This document shows positions 18,703 through 28,897 of a stretch of DNA of 64,000 bases, piece after piece. This DNA is from Psychrobacter phenylpyruvicus DSM 7000 = NBRC 102152. GTDB lineage: Bacteria; Pseudomonadota; Gammaproteobacteria; Pseudomonadales; Moraxellaceae. Position 1 is the first letter of the stretch; each line of letters starts with the position of its first letter. The notes under the pieces are model-generated. The model did not search any database and was not told where the DNA came from. It worked only from the letters and a program-made list of their open reading frames with translations. The translations under genes were made by a program, and so were the position numbers. The stretch covers positions 23,433 to 87,432 of the forward strand of contig NZ_JMKP01000011.1 in assembly GCF_000685805.1 (NCBI RefSeq), read 5' to 3'.

Positions 18703-20919
18703 ATGAAATTGAAAATTAATAACGAAAGATTAACTAGGGCCATTCAATTGTCCTTGATGTTTGGTGTTGGGCACTATGCTTGTGCACAAGCATTAGTCAC
18801 TAATAAAGCCACTACTTTGGATCAGTCTCAAACTGAAATAGTGCCTACAGCCAAGCCGTTACCTATAGTCAAATCAGAGCCTACAGGCTTGTCTATGCCC
18901 AGCGCTATTTTTGATACTCTCACTGTGTATGCTGATAGCTATCGAACCACAGGTACCAAGACCAACCTTAACCCTGAAGACTCACCCATGAGTTATAACC
19001 GGATAGAACAAGAGGTATTGCAAAGTAGGCAAGCTGACAGTATTAATGCGGCATTACGTTATGAGCCCAGTGTTACTAGCGAAAGCCGTGGCACGGTTAC
19101 TTTATTTGATGAATATAATATTCGCGGATTTAAGACCTATTCAAACTTTTATGATGGGCTCCGTCTACCATTTGATGGGGCTTGGAATCTTGTGCCACAA
19201 GTAGATATTTATGCTACTGAAGCTATCGAAATCGTCAAAGGGCCAGCGTCCTCACTGTATGGTTATGCGTCACCTGGCGGTATGGTGAATCAAATTGCAA
19301 AAACGCCCAGCAGCACAGAAGCTCATGAGTTAAAGACTAGGTTTGGCAATCAAAACTTAAAAGAGGTAGCTACTGATCATACTGGAGCATTGAGTGATAC
19401 GGCTAATTACCGAATGGTTGCTTTAGCACGAAAAAAAGACGGTCAAATGCAGACCACTGAAGAAGAGCGTGTCATGATTAATCCGTCAATTGAGTGGCAA
19501 CCCAGTGATGCCATAAACGTGATTGCTAGCTTTTTTTATCAAAATGACCCACATATGCTGCCATCAACACCGTTACATTCTATAGGAACAGTGTATAAAG
19601 CCAGTTATGGCAAACTTGATAGTGATGCTTATGCAGGTGATAAATGGGCCAATTATAGTAAGACAGTATTGATGCCAAGTATCACAACCAACTGGGATAT
19701 TAAAGATAATATACAGTTTAAAAATGTGATTCGTTATACGGATGCTGAGGGTGAGCAGCGTAATATTTACAATCGTGGGCTTGCTAATAATACAGATAAT
19801 ATCCTTATTCGCTCGGCATATACCACTGATGAGGAGATGACTAACTTTACTACGGATAATCAGTTGGCTTATCAGTTTGACACTGGTGAGATGTCTCACA
19901 GCTTATTATTTGGCATTGAATATCAAAGCACCGATAGTAAGGCCACTTATAGAGATGCTGGTACTGCTGGAACACCGGTGCTTGATATGAATAATCCAGA
20001 CTTTGATCAAATTAATGCGGCTACTCTACCTTTGGCAAATTATATTCAAAACGATCATATTAAACAGACACAGCTGGGTGTCTACTTACAAAATGAGACC
20101 CAATGGAATGATCTCACAGTCGTGGCTGGACTGCGTTATGATGATTTCGAGAGTGAAAATAAGCAAGTCAAAGCTGGAAATCCCGTCAAAGTCATTAATG
20201 AAGCCCAAGAAACCAGCGGCCGTATTGCTGCTACCTATAAGTTAGACAATGGTATATCTCCTTATGTCAGCTACTCTGAATCTTTCCAACCTGTGGTGGG
20301 TAGTAACTTTATTACCGGTAAGGCCTTTAAGCCTAGTACAGCAGATCAAATTGAAGTGGGCATGAAATACTTATCTGCTGACGCAAACACCAAGGCCTCA
20401 TTAGCTTTATACGATATTACTAAGCAGAATGTGGTAGTAAGTGACTATATTAACTATCGCAATCAAACTCAAACGGGGGAGATTAGCTCTAAAGGGGTTG
20501 AAGTATCTGCTATTCAAAGGGTTAGCGATTGGATGGATTTATCAGCGAGCTATAGCTATACCGATGCTGAAATTACTAAAGATGAAGTTAATCCTCACTA
20601 TGTGGGCAATATGCCTGAACAAGTGGCTAAACATAAAGCGACATTATGGGCAGATTTTTATCCCACAGATGACCTTACGCTAAAGGCAGGTTTGCGTTAT
20701 CAACAAGGTATGCAAATCGATCGGCTGAATAGTGATGAGTTATCTAGTGTGACAGTGATGGATGTTGGAGGCAGCTGGCGTGTTAATGATATCTGGAGTA
20801 TTGATGCTAATGTGAGCAACTTATTTGGCAAAACTTATGTAGGAACCTGTTTTGACACTTCAAATTGTTGGATGGGACCTGAGCGTCAAATGAGTATGAG
20901 TGTCCGTGCTAAATTTTAG
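18703..20919 (+). CDS. TonB-dependent siderophore receptor
   Basis: 738 aa outer-membrane receptor of the ferrichrome/hydroxamate class. Signal peptide MKLKINNERLTRAIQLSLMFGVGHYACAQA, TonB-box region FDTLTVYA, plug motifs YNIRGFKTYSNFYDGLRLPF and EIVKGPASSLYGYASPGGMVNQIAKTP, and a barrel ending in Phe (MSVRAKF). It lies 84 bp after the broken heme-type receptor on the same strand, without its own clear Fur site, so it probably shares that Fur-controlled promoter. A disulfide-type pair (CFDTSNCW) is near the C-terminus. The siderophore is not identifiable. Confidence 0.88.
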   Translation: MKLKINNERLTRAIQLSLMFGVGHYACAQALVTNKATTLDQSQTEIVPTAKPLPIVKSEPTGLSMPSAIFDTLTVYADSYRTTGTKTNLNPEDSPMSYNRIEQEVLQSRQADSINAALRYEPSVTSESRGTVTLFDEYNIRGFKTYSNFYDGLRLPFDGAWNLVPQVDIYATEAIEIVKGPASSLYGYASPGGMVNQIAKTPSSTEAHELKTRFGNQNLKEVATDHTGALSDTANYRMVALARKKDGQMQTTEEERVMINPSIEWQPSDAINVIASFFYQNDPHMLPSTPLHSIGTVYKASYGKLDSDAYAGDKWANYSKTVLMPSITTNWDIKDNIQFKNVIRYTDAEGEQRNIYNRGLANNTDNILIRSAYTTDEEMTNFTTDNQLAYQFDTGEMSHSLLFGIEYQSTDSKATYRDAGTAGTPVLDMNNPDFDQINAATLPLANYIQNDHIKQTQLGVYLQNETQWNDLTVVAGLRYDDFESENKQVKAGNPVKVINEAQETSGRIAATYKLDNGISPYVSYSESFQPVVGSNFITGKAFKPSTADQIEVGMKYLSADANTKASLALYDITKQNVVVSDYINYRNQTQTGEISSKGVEVSAIQRVSDWMDLSASYSYTDAEITKDEVNPHYVGNMPEQVAKHKATLWADFYPTDDLTLKAGLRYQQGMQIDRLNSDELSSVTVMDVGGSWRVNDIWSIDANVSNLFGKTYVGTCFDTSNCWMGPERQMSMSVRAKF

Positions 20920-21343
20920 CCATCCTTTTAAATGAACCTCTTTAACTGTTGTTTTGAACTACCATCCTTTTAAATTAACTTTTTAATTATCTATTACTCT
21001 TCTTTAATCAGCTATTAACACTGATAGTTAAAAGTTAGAAGCTGCGTTTAATCTTTGTTTAAACAGAGTTCGTAAAGCTTTACTGGGGCTGATTAATAAA
21101 CGATCTGAAATAGAGAAGGCCTCGATTAGTTTAAGCTATAACAACAGTGATGTTATGAGGTTTAATCTTTATGGCCAGTAATAGAAGGGTTTCTAAATTT
21201 AATGGAAATGCTTGTAACGCCGGACCTAAGAGAATTTGCGACAAATTAGGCGCTTGTGTTAACGCCAACTGACTCAGCGATAAAATTCAAATTTTTATAG
21301 TTACGCTCTTAAAAAGACTCTTAAAAAAATAGTTATGCTCTTA
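20920..21343. other. Intergenic region with short direct repeats
   Basis: Between convergent genes. Contains two copies of CCATCCTTTTAAA(T/A)T-like text (about 20920 and 20963) and near-duplicates ATAGTTA(C/T)GCTCTTAAAAAG (about 21297 and 21330). No ORF is supported. Confidence 0.45.
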
Positions 21344-21392
21344 AAAAGGTTAAAGTGCTCTTGTTGCTATGAGCATTTTGACCTTTTTTAAT
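21344..21392. terminator. Long bidirectional hairpin between convergent genes
   Basis: 17-bp stem with two wobble-type mismatches: left arm 21344-21360 (AAAAGGTTAAAGTGCTC), loop 21361-21370, right arm 21371-21387 (GAGCATTTTGACCTTTT), followed by a T-rich stretch; A/T tracts at both feet let it act on both strands. Confidence 0.8.
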
Positions 21393-21452
21393 ATCTTTCT
21401 TTATGATCTAGTGGTATAACTTGTTTTTATGGCGCATTTTTATAACCTACTT

Positions 21453-23117
21453 CTATAACATCGAGATGGCATCAGCGCTGGCTTGCTTTCTTTGTTCAGG
21501 GTTAAGCTCTATAAGTTTGCCTTGTTTCATAAGTAGCAGTCGGTCAGCATGCTCAAAGTAACTGTCATCATGACTAATGATAAACAAGGTTTTGCCTAAG
21601 GCTTTTAATTCAGGGATTAAACTTTGATAAAAGATCCGGCGAAAGGCGGGGTCTTGATCGGCTGCCCACTCATCTAACAATAAAATATCCTTATCTTCTA
21701 CCACTGTGGTCAGCATTGCTAAGCGCTTGCGTTGACCTTGCGAAAGCTTGTCTGTAGATAATTTACTGCCTTCAATACTGACTTTGTTTTGTAGCTGTAG
21801 GCGGTGTTGCCAATGTTGAACCAGACTCATATCTGGGGGATTACCTTCAGGACCAATTAGCTGTTTAAAAATATACTGATCACTGAAAATAGCCGAGAAA
21901 AGCTGACGATACTCAGCTCGGTTGGTATCAGTAATAGGACGTCCATCGATGCTCAGTTGCCCCCCTGTAGGGGTGAAAATACCGGTAAGCACTTTGGCTA
22001 GCGTTGATTTACCACTGCCATTTGCACCTATTAAAAACACCACATCACCTCTATTTAAGGTCAAATTCACTTGTTTTAAAATCATATCTTGGCTTGAGTA
22101 CTGATAATCGAGGTTACGCAGTTCAATACTTTGCCAGTTATTGTCCGTATTAGCTGTTACAAACTGAGGTTCATAATCTGCCAACTGTAAAGATTGGATT
22201 TTATCGAGCGCCACTTGCGCAGTTTGCAAAGTGGGATACGCACCCACAGCATGCAAAATAGGCGACTGCATAAACAATAAGGTTAAGGCAAAGGTAGTCG
22301 CAATACCAAGTGATAACCCCAGATAACTCGCCACCGCAAAAATAACCCCAATGGCAGCAAACATCATAATATTTGACCAATTCACAGCAGACAGATGATA
22401 AGTATCCGCCTTAATAATAGTTTTCTTGTAAGCGGTGGCATGACTAATCAGGTCTTGGGTATATAAATTCTTAGCACGATGCTGATTAAGCGCCAGCTCT
22501 TTACGGCCTTCAATAACAGCTTGATAATCTTGATAAAGCGCATCGTTAATATCGCGAATATGGGTTAGATTTTGATAGACATGTTTGACCAATAAGGTGC
22601 TTATCCAAATGGTCATAACTATCCATAGCATAATAATCAGTAGCAATGGCAAAGATAGACTGCCGAGATACAAGGACACTGCTAACGATAAAATAATACC
22701 TTGCACCAACTCTGGCATTCTGACAAAGGCAGTGGTTAAAGTTTGAATGTCCGTTGACAGACTGGCCATTAAAGGTGCACTTCCCAAATGATCTACCTGA
22801 GCCACGGGGGTGTCTAAAATTTGCTTAACTAACTGAGTTCTAAGCTGATAAACAAATTGATGACCCAAATAGGTCAGTGCATATTGGGAGGTAAAAGAGG
22901 TAGCAAGTAGTAGCAATACTAAGCCTGAAAATTGTGCGAAGCTTAGCCAAGATAACGCCTCAAAAACCTGACCGCTCAAAAACGTCTGATTGATATAGGC
23001 AATGATACCGACACTCACCGCCGCATTGAGCAGATTTAAAGCAATGACCTTAATAAAACCTAAGCGATATTGAGTCCAGATAAGAGCATATAAGGATGGT
23101 GAGGAGATGGAGGACAT
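21453..23117 (-). CDS. YojI/PvdE-type ABC exporter (fused membrane and ATPase domains)
   Basis: 554 aa from MSSISSPSLYALIWTQYRLGF, the usual YojI-like start; an upstream in-frame start at 23171 would add 18 residues of no known type. Six membrane helices in the first about 310 residues are followed by an ATPase domain with GANGSGKS, LSQGQRKR and DILLLDEWAADQDP; that last motif is typical of the cyclic-peptide/siderophore exporter group (YojI, PvdE, SyrD). It lies 169 bp after a siderophore receptor gene on the same strand, so export of a siderophore or recycling of a siderophore-like peptide is plausible. No biosynthesis genes are visible here. Confidence 0.85.
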   Translation of the reverse strand: MSSISSPSLYALIWTQYRLGFIKVIALNLLNAAVSVGIIAYINQTFLSGQVFEALSWLSFAQFSGLVLLLLATSFTSQYALTYLGHQFVYQLRTQLVKQILDTPVAQVDHLGSAPLMASLSTDIQTLTTAFVRMPELVQGIILSLAVSLYLGSLSLPLLLIIMLWIVMTIWISTLLVKHVYQNLTHIRDINDALYQDYQAVIEGRKELALNQHRAKNLYTQDLISHATAYKKTIIKADTYHLSAVNWSNIMMFAAIGVIFAVASYLGLSLGIATTFALTLLFMQSPILHAVGAYPTLQTAQVALDKIQSLQLADYEPQFVTANTDNNWQSIELRNLDYQYSSQDMILKQVNLTLNRGDVVFLIGANGSGKSTLAKVLTGIFTPTGGQLSIDGRPITDTNRAEYRQLFSAIFSDQYIFKQLIGPEGNPPDMSLVQHWQHRLQLQNKVSIEGSKLSTDKLSQGQRKRLAMLTTVVEDKDILLLDEWAADQDPAFRRIFYQSLIPELKALGKTLFIISHDDSYFEHADRLLLMKQGKLIELNPEQRKQASADAISML

Positions 23118-23286
23118 AGCAACTCGATAAGTAACTTCGGGGTAATAGATGAGGCCTAAGCAGCAGGCCATTAGTAAATAAAAGGGAGTAGGTCACGCCT
23201 AATCCCTTTTTTTAGTATTTATGATTTGCTTGACTAATTAATAAACAAATAAATTTATTAATTCAGTGTCAGTTCGCTTATTTGTA

Positions 23287-25557
23287 CTAGAAGTCAAAAG
23301 TGGCTGATACTTTCAGCGCAGTTGGCTCACCGGCATTCAGATAGCCTTGGCCAGGATAGCCGCCCACTGATTGCCAGTAGTCTTCATCTGTTACGTTGGT
23401 TACCACGCCTTTGAAAGTCACCTCTTGCTTGCCTAATTGAGTACGATAGCGGGCACCCAAATCTAAGGTAGTATAGCCATCAACTTTTAAGGTATTGTCC
23501 GCATCGGCATAGCGACTGCCGGTATGAATCACATCACCGGTTAAGGTTAAGCCAGAGACAGTGGCAACGTCATACTCTACGTTTAAATTACTTTGTAGTT
23601 TAGGAATACCAATCACGCGCTTGCCATCTAAATCTTGTGAACCCGTATCGGTTTGCTTGGCATCTAAGTAACTAACCCCCGCATTAAGCCGCATATTCTC
23701 AGCGGGGCTACCAAAGACAGTTAGCTCAACGCCTTGATGGCGATTTTCACCGGCTTCCACAAAGGTATTGGTATCATTAACATAAGCGCGAGGCTGAGTA
23801 GTGCGATACAGTGCTAGGCTACTGCCTACTGTACCGTTGTCGTATTTTAGGCCGATTTCAGATTGCTTAGTCACGTAAGGGGCTAAGGTTTCACCCGCAT
23901 TGGTGACCGCTTTATTCAATGAGGTAGCAGGGGCAGTTTCACCTTTACCTAAGCTTTCAATATAGTTGCCGTATAAGGACCAATCTTGATTGGGTTGGTA
24001 CACTATACCGACGCTCGGTGTCCATTCACTTTGATCGTATTCGGAGGTTTGGGCTTGGGTATTGAAATCATAGCTATGGGTTTCAATATTCTGATGGCGC
24101 ACGCCCAAAGTAGCCTTCAATTTATCATCCATTAAGCTGATGGTATCTGCAAGCGCCACGCTGGTTAGCTGAGTCTCAGCAGTACGTTTTGGATCATTAA
24201 GATTGCCACCGAGAGTGGGACTACCAGACCAGTTATTATTTTTATAAGCGGTCGGTCGATATAAGTTGGTGGCCAATTGATTAGCAGAATCAAAAGCATA
24301 AGCACCTTTTTCTTCTTGATCATAAAGATCCCCAGCTAAGGTCCAGTTATGCTGAGTGTTGCCGAGTTGCAGTTTGCCACGTAAGCCCAGTTGCGCACTT
24401 TGAACCCTATCTTCACGAGTGTTGTCAAAGCGATAAGTACTGCCTGTGCCGTCGGTATTGGTGACTGTAAGGTTGGCTAAAGAATTCTCTTCCTCACCTT
24501 TTCGCGCGCCGTAAGCGGCGTAACCCGTTAGGTTATTTTGAAAGTCATATTCAGCGCGCAAAGTACCAAACAGATCTTTTTCGTTGGAGTAACTCCAAGG
24601 CTGGGCCCAGTTTGTATCGCCTTTGGGTGCTTTAGGCACAGCAGTTACCCCACTTAAAGTAACATTAGGGCGAGTCTCATTTAGCTTATTGTCTTGCCAA
24701 CCTAAGTCAGCAGAAATACGATATCTGTCGCCTCGGTAATCTAGACCAAGAGCGGCCAATCCTAATTTGGCAGACTCATTATCGACCGCACTGTCACCGT
24801 CTTGGTAAGCAGTATTAAAGCGAATTCCACCAGCATCATCTTCTCCAAAACGGTCACTGACATCAATGCCCACTCGGCCTTGATTACCTGCGCCGTAGCC
24901 TAAAGTTAACTGCCGCAATGGCTCATTGCCGGCACGTTTTGGTAGTAAGTTAATGGTACCGCCAGCATTTCCACCACTGGGGGCAGCGCCATTTAGCATG
25001 GCAGAAGCACCGCGTTGAAGCTCTACACGCTCAAATAACTCTGTGGCAATGTATTGGCGCGGTAAAATACCGTACAGTCCATTAAACATTGTGTCATCAG
25101 AATTGGTCACAAGACCTCGGATTAAATAAGCTTCTTGGAAATTACCAAAGCCTCTCGCCACCCGAACTGTTGGATCTTTTTTGAGTAAGTCACCAACACT
25201 ATGAGCTTGTTGGTTTTTGATAAATTCATTGGTATAAGCGGTGGTTGAAAAAGGGGTTTCCATAATGTCTTGGTTGCCCAGCAAACCAACACGGCTACCA
25301 GTGGCAACTTGTTCACCTTCATAAGCTATCGGTAGACCTTGGGCCGAAGCATCTGCACTACTATTAACCACAATAGTATCAAATACAGCCACGGGCACTT
25401 CTTTTGAGTCCGCAGTCATATCAGATGCCGCCCAAAGTAGTGGGCTACTCCCGAGCATTACTGCTGATGCTGAAAAAATACCTAGATATTTTAATGAAGC
25501 CGTTCTATGAGTTTGATGAATGTGCAAGAGTGCAGAAAATAAAGGAGACAGTTGCAT
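23287..25557 (-). CDS. TonB-dependent siderophore receptor
   Basis: 756 aa outer-membrane receptor. Signal sequence with an extended N-region (MQLSPLFSALLHIHQTHRTASLKYLGIFSASAVMLGSSPLLWAA), TonB-box region FDTIVVNS, plug with YLIRGLVTNSDDTMFNGLYGILPR and RVELQRGASAMLNGAAPSGGNAGGTINLLPKRA, typical of the TonB-siderophore receptor family. The C-terminus ends in Phe (KVSATFDF). A good Fur box lies 37-58 bp upstream of the ATG. The YojI/PvdE-type exporter follows in the same direction. Confidence 0.9.
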   Translation of the reverse strand: MQLSPLFSALLHIHQTHRTASLKYLGIFSASAVMLGSSPLLWAASDMTADSKEVPVAVFDTIVVNSSADASAQGLPIAYEGEQVATGSRVGLLGNQDIMETPFSTTAYTNEFIKNQQAHSVGDLLKKDPTVRVARGFGNFQEAYLIRGLVTNSDDTMFNGLYGILPRQYIATELFERVELQRGASAMLNGAAPSGGNAGGTINLLPKRAGNEPLRQLTLGYGAGNQGRVGIDVSDRFGEDDAGGIRFNTAYQDGDSAVDNESAKLGLAALGLDYRGDRYRISADLGWQDNKLNETRPNVTLSGVTAVPKAPKGDTNWAQPWSYSNEKDLFGTLRAEYDFQNNLTGYAAYGARKGEEENSLANLTVTNTDGTGSTYRFDNTREDRVQSAQLGLRGKLQLGNTQHNWTLAGDLYDQEEKGAYAFDSANQLATNLYRPTAYKNNNWSGSPTLGGNLNDPKRTAETQLTSVALADTISLMDDKLKATLGVRHQNIETHSYDFNTQAQTSEYDQSEWTPSVGIVYQPNQDWSLYGNYIESLGKGETAPATSLNKAVTNAGETLAPYVTKQSEIGLKYDNGTVGSSLALYRTTQPRAYVNDTNTFVEAGENRHQGVELTVFGSPAENMRLNAGVSYLDAKQTDTGSQDLDGKRVIGIPKLQSNLNVEYDVATVSGLTLTGDVIHTGSRYADADNTLKVDGYTTLDLGARYRTQLGKQEVTFKGVVTNVTDEDYWQSVGGYPGQGYLNAGEPTALKVSATFDF

Positions 25558-25593
25558 GACAAATTCCAGTCTGATTATAAAAATTGAGTATTA

Positions 25594-25615
25594 TAATGAT
25601 AATGATTTTCATTAC
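25594..25615 (-). promoter_or_regulatory. Fur box upstream of the siderophore receptor
   Basis: TAATGATAATGATTTTCATT matches most positions of GATAATGATAATCATTATC. Close to the start of the minus-strand receptor gene. Confidence 0.8.
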
Positions 25616-25805
25616 AATAAATTTTAACACAGACAGACTAAACTTTTATCAATATCGTTTTTCTATTAATAAGAAGGATGGAGAATCTAAGGTTGTGTGA
25701 TTGATAGTTTGGCAATAGATAAATCAGTTGAACAATGAGGGTAAAACCAACCATAGACTCATTATTCAACTGAAGTAAAAAAGGTAGTGTATTCACTCGG
25801 ACAGA

Positions 25806-26999
25806 TTAGGAACGTCGCAGAACAGGGAATTGCTTAACCATAAATAAGATAAGCAATAGTGCTACCAAACTTATCACCGATCCCACATAACCAATACTGG
25901 ACAAAGAAATGTGAGTCACGGCATAACCACCGAACAGAGCGCCAGTACCGATACCTAAGTTGATAATACCGGAAAACATAGACATCAGCATGTCTTGAGC
26001 ATGTTGGTCTACCATTAGTACTTTAGCCTGCATTGAAATAATAAGCAGCATTAAAGCCGTTCCCCATAGCGTTGCATTTAGACTAAGTGCCCAAACCGAA
26101 TTAACTGCCAGTAGTAAGCTCAGCATAGATAACAGCATGATGATAATAGAGACAAACATCAGTAGAGTGCTGTGTCTGTCCCCCCAGCGGCTAAAGATAA
26201 CACTGCCTATGATGCCTGCTCCGCCAAATAGCAACAATATAAACGTGGCGAAGTTTTCACTGATAGAGCCGATTTCACGCATGAACGGCTCGATATACGA
26301 ATAGGCCGTATAGTGCGCAGTGAACACCGTGAAAATCAGTAAATACAAGCAGACTAATAGTGGGTTTTTCAGTAGTTCAGGGACTTTTCTAAAAGACCCT
26401 TTAAACATACTGGGTAACGTAGGTAATAGTCTTGCTTGTAATATAAATACCACCAAAGCAATGAAGCCAATACCGCCAAAAGTGGCACGCCAACCATACC
26501 ATTGACCGATAATTCGGCCTAAGGGCACGCCAAGCACCATAGCCAATGAGGTGCCAGTAGCTACCACACTTAGGGCAAATGCCCTTTTGTCTTCAGGGGC
26601 GACACGAATGGCGATGGCGGCGGTAATTGACCAGAATATCGCATGAGAAAAAGCTATACCCACGCGGCTGATCAGTAAGACATTAAAGCTCCAAGCAACA
26701 ACTGACAGAATATGACTGACAATAAAAACAGCAAATAAGCCCAGCAATAGCTTTTTACGTTCCAGTTTACTGGTGAGTAGCATTAGTGGCAATGACATGG
26801 CCGCCACAATCCAAGCATATAAGGTAAGCATCCAGCCAGTTTCAGCTGTGGTAATGGAGAAATCTCGGGCAATGTCACTTAGTAGAGCCACTGGTACAAA
26901 CTCGGTGGTGTTCATTACAAAAGCACTGATGCCCATTAAGATAACTTGAATGTATTGCGTTCGGCGAGAGAGAGTCTCTGCTTTAGGAGTATGAGTCAT
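25806..26999 (-). CDS. sotB: SotB-like sugar-efflux MFS transporter
   Basis: Inner-membrane MFS protein of 397 aa with 12 predicted helices. The stretch NTTEFVPVALLSDIARDF, YAWIVAAMSLPLMLLTSKLERKKLLL, HAIFWSITAAIAIRVAP and TAHYTAYSYIEPFM are nearly those of E. coli SotB (YdeA), which exports arabinose and IPTG-type sugars. It stands between a receptor and a BCCT carrier and seems monocistronic. A weak AATGATAATTAG Fur-like stretch lies about 20 bp upstream of the start. A siderophore-export role cannot be excluded from context. Confidence 0.82.
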   Translation of the reverse strand: MTHTPKAETLSRRTQYIQVILMGISAFVMNTTEFVPVALLSDIARDFSITTAETGWMLTLYAWIVAAMSLPLMLLTSKLERKKLLLGLFAVFIVSHILSVVAWSFNVLLISRVGIAFSHAIFWSITAAIAIRVAPEDKRAFALSVVATGTSLAMVLGVPLGRIIGQWYGWRATFGGIGFIALVVFILQARLLPTLPSMFKGSFRKVPELLKNPLLVCLYLLIFTVFTAHYTAYSYIEPFMREIGSISENFATFILLLFGGAGIIGSVIFSRWGDRHSTLLMFVSIIIMLLSMLSLLLAVNSVWALSLNATLWGTALMLLIISMQAKVLMVDQHAQDMLMSMFSGIINLGIGTGALFGGYAVTHISLSSIGYVGSVISLVALLLILFMVKQFPVLRRS

Positions 27000-27175
27000 A
27001 AAATCAAATACAAAAAGGGGCCAATTAATGATAATTAGCCTATGAGAAAAATAGAAAATTTAAGAGGGGATGAGAGAACAAACAAGATAACAAGTTCAGC
27101 CGCTAAGTTAAAGAGGACTTTTGCTATTACTTGAGTAATTTAACACTTTATAGTGGAAGAAAAGTTACAGCGAAA

Positions 27176-27208
27176 GCAAAAACCAGGTAAGTTTGATACC
27201 TGGCTTTT
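27176..27208 (-). terminator. Intrinsic terminator after the BCCT gene
   Basis: Stem CCAGGTA (27183-27189) / TACCTGG (27197-27203), with an A-run at its left foot reading as U on the minus strand; a T-run on the other side may give plus-strand activity. Confidence 0.8.
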
Positions 27209-27241
27209 ACTTAAAATAGCAGTTGATGTGAAATATGGCGA

Positions 27242-28897
27242 TTAGTATTTCTCCAACTCATCAAGTAACCATTCACGAGCCTTATAAATGCGTCTTAGAC
27301 CTAGGAATAGGCTGAAACACATGACCAGCAATACGAAGGTGAAGGGTAGGCCGGTACTGACAGAGCCAGATTGTAGCGAGGTAAGTGCTGCCTCACCACC
27401 GCCATACAATAGGGCAATAGCAATCAAACCTTGTGAGATGGCCCAGAAGATCCGCTGTGGTACGGGTGCTTCAAGCTTACCGCCTGCAGTGATGGTATCG
27501 ATAACTAACGAGCCTGAGTCTGAGGAAGTAATGAAGAATACCAAAACTAGGATAATAGCGATGATTGAGGTGATCATGCCAAGGGGTAAATTATTCAACA
27601 TCTGGAACAAGGTTAACGAGGCATCCGTAACCCCTTGAGAAAGCTCACCGACTTGGTTTTTGTATTGGCTCAGGCCTGTTTCACCAAATACGGTCATCCA
27701 AATTATGGTCACAAGAGTTGGAGCAATCATTACTGCGGTTAAGAATTCACGTACGGTGCGACCTTTAGAAATACGAGCGATAAACATACCTACGAATGGT
27801 GACCAGCTGATCCACCATGCCCAGTAAAATAATGTCCAGCCATGATAGAAGGTGGTATCTGTGCGACCTACTGGGTTAGATAACGGTAGAATGTAGGAGG
27901 CGTAGGAGACGCCAGTACCGAATATTTGACCGATAAGCTTTAGTGGATTAGAGACGATAAAGATGAATAGTAATAATAATAAAGCCAGTAACATGTTGAA
28001 GTTAGACAACAGCTTAACACCGCCATCTAGACCACGATAGACTGATAGGGTGGCTAACATAGTTACCGCAGCGATGATGATCATCTCAACGACGTTAACC
28101 CCTAAATCTATCCCGAATAGGTATTTAAGACCACCAGCAGCTTGCTGAGCACCTAGACCTAATGAGGTAGCCAGACCAAAAATAGTGGCCAATACCGCTA
28201 AGATATCAATGATATGACCCGGTAGACCCCAAGTTTTTTCTTTGAAAATAGGATAAAAAACTGAGCGTAAGGTCAATGGGAAACGGAAGTTGAAGGCAAA
28301 TAGTGCCAGTGAAAGACCAACCGTTGCATAAATAGCCCAAGGATGAAGGCCCCAGTGATACATGGTAGCTCCCATGGCCGCTTTATAAGCTTCGGGAGTA
28401 CCAGGCGCTATACCCAGTGGAGTACCACCCCAGTCAGTGGCATAACCTAAAGGCTCTGCAACCGACCAAAACATGAGGCCGATACCCATACCTGCGGCGA
28501 AAAGCATGGCTATCCAGGACAGACGGCCAAAGTCTGGGGTGGCTCTAATACCCCCAATACGAATATTGCCATAAGGAGAGATAATTAACAGTAGACAAAA
28601 CAAAACAAAGATGTTGCTGGCACTAACGATAAACCAGTCGAAGGTATTTACTACCCATTCTTTGGCACCATTTAGCCAAGAGTTAGCCAACTCTGGCATG
28701 GTTAAGGTAAATACAACGAAAGCTAAAACTAATAGTGCGGTAATACCGAATACTGGGTTGTGAATATCCATACCCATGACTTGCACGTTATTTTCACCGA
28801 CTTCGTGCTCTGTGGTATATAGCCGTTTGCGAAAACGACGGATTAACGATTTTGGAATTTTGTCAGGGTTGGGGATTTTGTTAGGGTTAATACTCAT
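27242..28897 (-). CDS. BCCT family transporter (glycine-betaine type)
   Basis: 551 aa, 12 predicted helices. The BCCT signature FYWAWWISWSPFVGMFIARISKGRTVREF is present. The TM3 stretch AAGMGIGLMFWSVAEPL has Gly where choline carriers of the BetT type have Asp (GMGID), which in BetP relatives goes with sodium-coupled betaine uptake; this is knowledge-based inference. The N-terminus is a 50-residue Lys/Arg/Pro-rich tail. Likely role: osmoprotectant uptake under salt or cold stress. No regulator or enzyme is adjacent. Confidence 0.87.
   Translation of the reverse strand: MSINPNKIPNPDKIPKSLIRRFRKRLYTTEHEVGENNVQVMGMDIHNPVFGITALLVLAFVVFTLTMPELANSWLNGAKEWVVNTFDWFIVSASNIFVLFCLLLIISPYGNIRIGGIRATPDFGRLSWIAMLFAAGMGIGLMFWSVAEPLGYATDWGGTPLGIAPGTPEAYKAAMGATMYHWGLHPWAIYATVGLSLALFAFNFRFPLTLRSVFYPIFKEKTWGLPGHIIDILAVLATIFGLATSLGLGAQQAAGGLKYLFGIDLGVNVVEMIIIAAVTMLATLSVYRGLDGGVKLLSNFNMLLALLLLLFIFIVSNPLKLIGQIFGTGVSYASYILPLSNPVGRTDTTFYHGWTLFYWAWWISWSPFVGMFIARISKGRTVREFLTAVMIAPTLVTIIWMTVFGETGLSQYKNQVGELSQGVTDASLTLFQMLNNLPLGMITSIIAIILVLVFFITSSDSGSLVIDTITAGGKLEAPVPQRIFWAISQGLIAIALLYGGGEAALTSLQSGSVSTGLPFTFVLLVMCFSLFLGLRRIYKAREWLLDELEKY

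Noticed and set aside
27001..27040. Fur box before sotB
   Set aside because: Only AATGATAATTAG, half of a site; not enough to call.
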